Origin: DAOTTI01 sp034437795
GTDB lineage: Bacteria > Chloroflexota > UBA11872 > UBA12225
Reading direction: 5' to 3'
Assembly (NCBI GenBank): GCA_034437795.1
Contig: DAOTTI010000066.1
Coordinates: 1 to 28,835 of the forward strand
DNA length: 28,835 bases
The notes below the pieces were generated by a model that worked only from the letters and a program-made list of their open reading frames with translations, ran no database searches and had not been told where the DNA came from. Numbering within the stretch: position 1 is the first letter of the stretch; each line of letters begins with the position of its first letter. The position numbers were made by a program, and so were the translations under genes. Shown here in pieces: positions 27,624-28,835 of this stretch.

Positions 27624-28835
27624 TCAGATGCCGAGCGCCCTGGCGCGCTCTTTGAGCACCGGATCGACCTGGCGCTTGATCTCCGCCGCCACCTGGCGAG
27701 CGGCGGTCCGGCCTTCCCACAGGACCCGCAGCTCCGTCTCGAAGATCCCATTCACCTCGTCCCACCCCGGCACGCGCGGGTCGATGTGCACGTAGTCCGC
27801 CCCATCCACAAAGACGCGCACATTCAGCGGGGGCTCGCTGGGCATGCAGGCCGGGTGGGCGTTGGCCGAGCGTCGCCCGCCGCCGGTGCCGCCACCGGCC
27901 AGCTGGCAGCTCAGGACGTTGGCGTCCGTACTGGTGATGTGCTGCAGAAAGGCCCAGGCGGCTTCGGTGGCCTTGGACTGGCGGGCGATGGCCCAGCCCG
28001 CCCCGCCGCCGGCGGCCACGTACTGCTTTGCCTTGCCGCGGGGATGCATCGTCACGCCCCACTCGAACGCCGTACCGATGGCCCGCCGGAGATTGCTGAG
28101 CGCGCTGGACGTGGCGCCGGCCTGCATCATGATCTGGCCGGTGGCCAGGCTGGCCCCGGGCGGCGCCGGCTCCGGCCATACCTTGTGGCGGTAGATGAGG
28201 TCCTGCAGGAACTGGAGCGCCTCCACCGCCGGCGGCTGGTCCAGCAGGCAGACCAGCTTCTGCTCATCGATGATCTCGCCGCCGTTGCTCCAGACCCAGA
28301 CGCCCCAGCGCCGGATGTCCCGCCCGGCGATCTGCACCCCCCAGCGCCCCTGCTGCGGATCGTCCGGCGCCGGTGTGGTCAGGCGGCGCGCCGCCTCCAG
28401 AAAGGCGTCCCAGGTCCAGCCCGGCTGCTTGAAGTCGCCCGGCGGGAGAGGCAGGCCCGCGCGCTTGAACTCGGTGACGTTGTAATAGACCTGCTGGTTG
28501 CCGAAGCCGAGGGGCAGGCCCCACAGGCCGTTGCGCCAGCGCCACTGGTCCACGGCCTTGGCCGGGAAGTCATCGAGGTCAAACCGGTCGCGCCGGATCA
28601 GGGGCTGCAAGTCGAGCACCCACCTGCGCGCCGCGTACTCCACCACGTTCGGCGGCGACCACTGGAAGACGTCCGGGGGCGTGCCGGCCGCCATCATGGC
28701 GCCGAACTTCTCCTGATAGGGCTTGTCCGGCGGGGTGCGGCCGTCCTCCACGCTGATGTGGGGGTATCGGGCCACAAAGGATTGCAGCAGCTGGGTGTTC
28801 GCTTCCTGGGCCGCCACGTTGTTGGCCCAGTTGAG
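27624..28835 (-). CDS. ABC solute-binding protein, family 1 (partial, N-terminus beyond the window)
   Basis: The coding frame is open to the right edge of the window (the first visible residues are LNWANNVAAQEANTQLLQ), so the signal peptide and true start lie outside. The visible 403 residues show the two-lobe family 1 pattern of sugar-type receptors: FVARYPHISVE, KFGAMMAAGTPPDVFQWSPP, WGLPLGFGNQQVYYNVTEF, WTWDAFLEAARRL and WAIARQSKATEAAWAFLQHI. A histidine/cysteine-containing insert and a Gly-rich turn occur near the C-terminus (CQLAGGGTGGGRRSANAHPA). It heads the minus-strand operon at its upstream end, so it probably delivers the compound processed by the acetyltransferase, aminotransferase, sulfatases and MlrC-like hydrolase. 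Transport membrane proteins might lie just beyond the window. Confidence 0.92.
   Translation of the reverse strand, partial: LNWANNVAAQEANTQLLQSFVARYPHISVEDGRTPPDKPYQEKFGAMMAAGTPPDVFQWSPPNVVEYAARRWVLDLQPLIRRDRFDLDDFPAKAVDQWRWRNGLWGLPLGFGNQQVYYNVTEFKRAGLPLPPGDFKQPGWTWDAFLEAARRLTTPAPDDPQQGRWGVQIAGRDIRRWGVWVWSNGGEIIDEQKLVCLLDQPPAVEALQFLQDLIYRHKVWPEPAPPGASLATGQIMMQAGATSSALSNLRRAIGTAFEWGVTMHPRGKAKQYVAAGGGAGWAIARQSKATEAAWAFLQHITSTDANVLSCQLAGGGTGGGRRSANAHPACMPSEPPLNVRVFVDGADYVHIDPRVPGWDEVNGIFETELRVLWEGRTAARQVAAEIKRQVDPVLKERARALGI

Overview
The window is strongly GC-rich and gene-dense. It has the look of a free-living heterotroph, most likely a member of the Chloroflexota (Thermomicrobia or Sphaerobacter-like). 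That assignment is an inference. It rests on GC-rich codon use, several substrate-binding proteins with twin-arginine lipoprotein signals, a Gfo/Idh–sulfatase–MlrC–ceramidase-like catabolic gene set, and promoters placed for leaderless mRNAs. A bL37-like mini-protein would also fit an actinobacterium. I found no rRNA, tRNA, CRISPR array, transposase or phage gene.

Layout. 1–1438: the end of an unknown gene, an 18-bp inverted repeat, and two small hypothetical genes. 1439–6045: a membrane hybrid histidine kinase (minus), a SAM-dependent methyltransferase (plus) flanked by inverted REP-like palindromes, and an M48 membrane protease (minus). 6458–10674: a plus-strand set with a family 1 solute-binding lipoprotein, a Gfo/Idh/MocA oxidoreductase, a cupin and a D-2-hydroxyacid dehydrogenase, probably uptake and oxidation of a sugar-like compound. 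10682–15595: a near-consensus sigma-70 promoter and a five-gene plus-strand operon with a DUF4242-like protein, an acyl-CoA-dehydrogenase/DszC-like flavoprotein and a complete SsuABC/TauABC-type ABC importer (ATPase, binding lipoprotein, permease). 15641–18606 (minus): an XRE-cupin regulator, a 31-codon gene resembling ribosomal protein bL37, a terminator, an iron-containing alcohol dehydrogenase and a MoaD/ThiS-like protein. 18829–20222: a palindromic operator, a consensus promoter positioned for a leaderless mRNA, and a ceramidase-like hydrolase. 20289–28835 (minus): a tightly packed catabolic run read from the right edge, with a solute-binding protein (cut by the window), a GNAT acetyltransferase, a class-III aminotransferase, two type-I sulfatases, an MlrC/M81 hydrolase preceded by six 13-bp tandem repeats, and finally a broken N-terminal fragment of a second ceramidase-like gene.

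How the parts fit. Three separate binding-protein modules and many oxidoreductases and hydrolases suggest scavenging of varied organic compounds (sugar derivatives, sulfonates or sulfate esters, amino compounds). Substrates cannot be read from the sequence. The strongest candidates for something little described are the DUF4242/flavoprotein/ABC operon, the sulfatase–aminotransferase–GNAT–MlrC operon, the palindrome-controlled leaderless ceramidase-like gene, and the bL37-like mini-gene with a perfect Shine–Dalgarno sequence.
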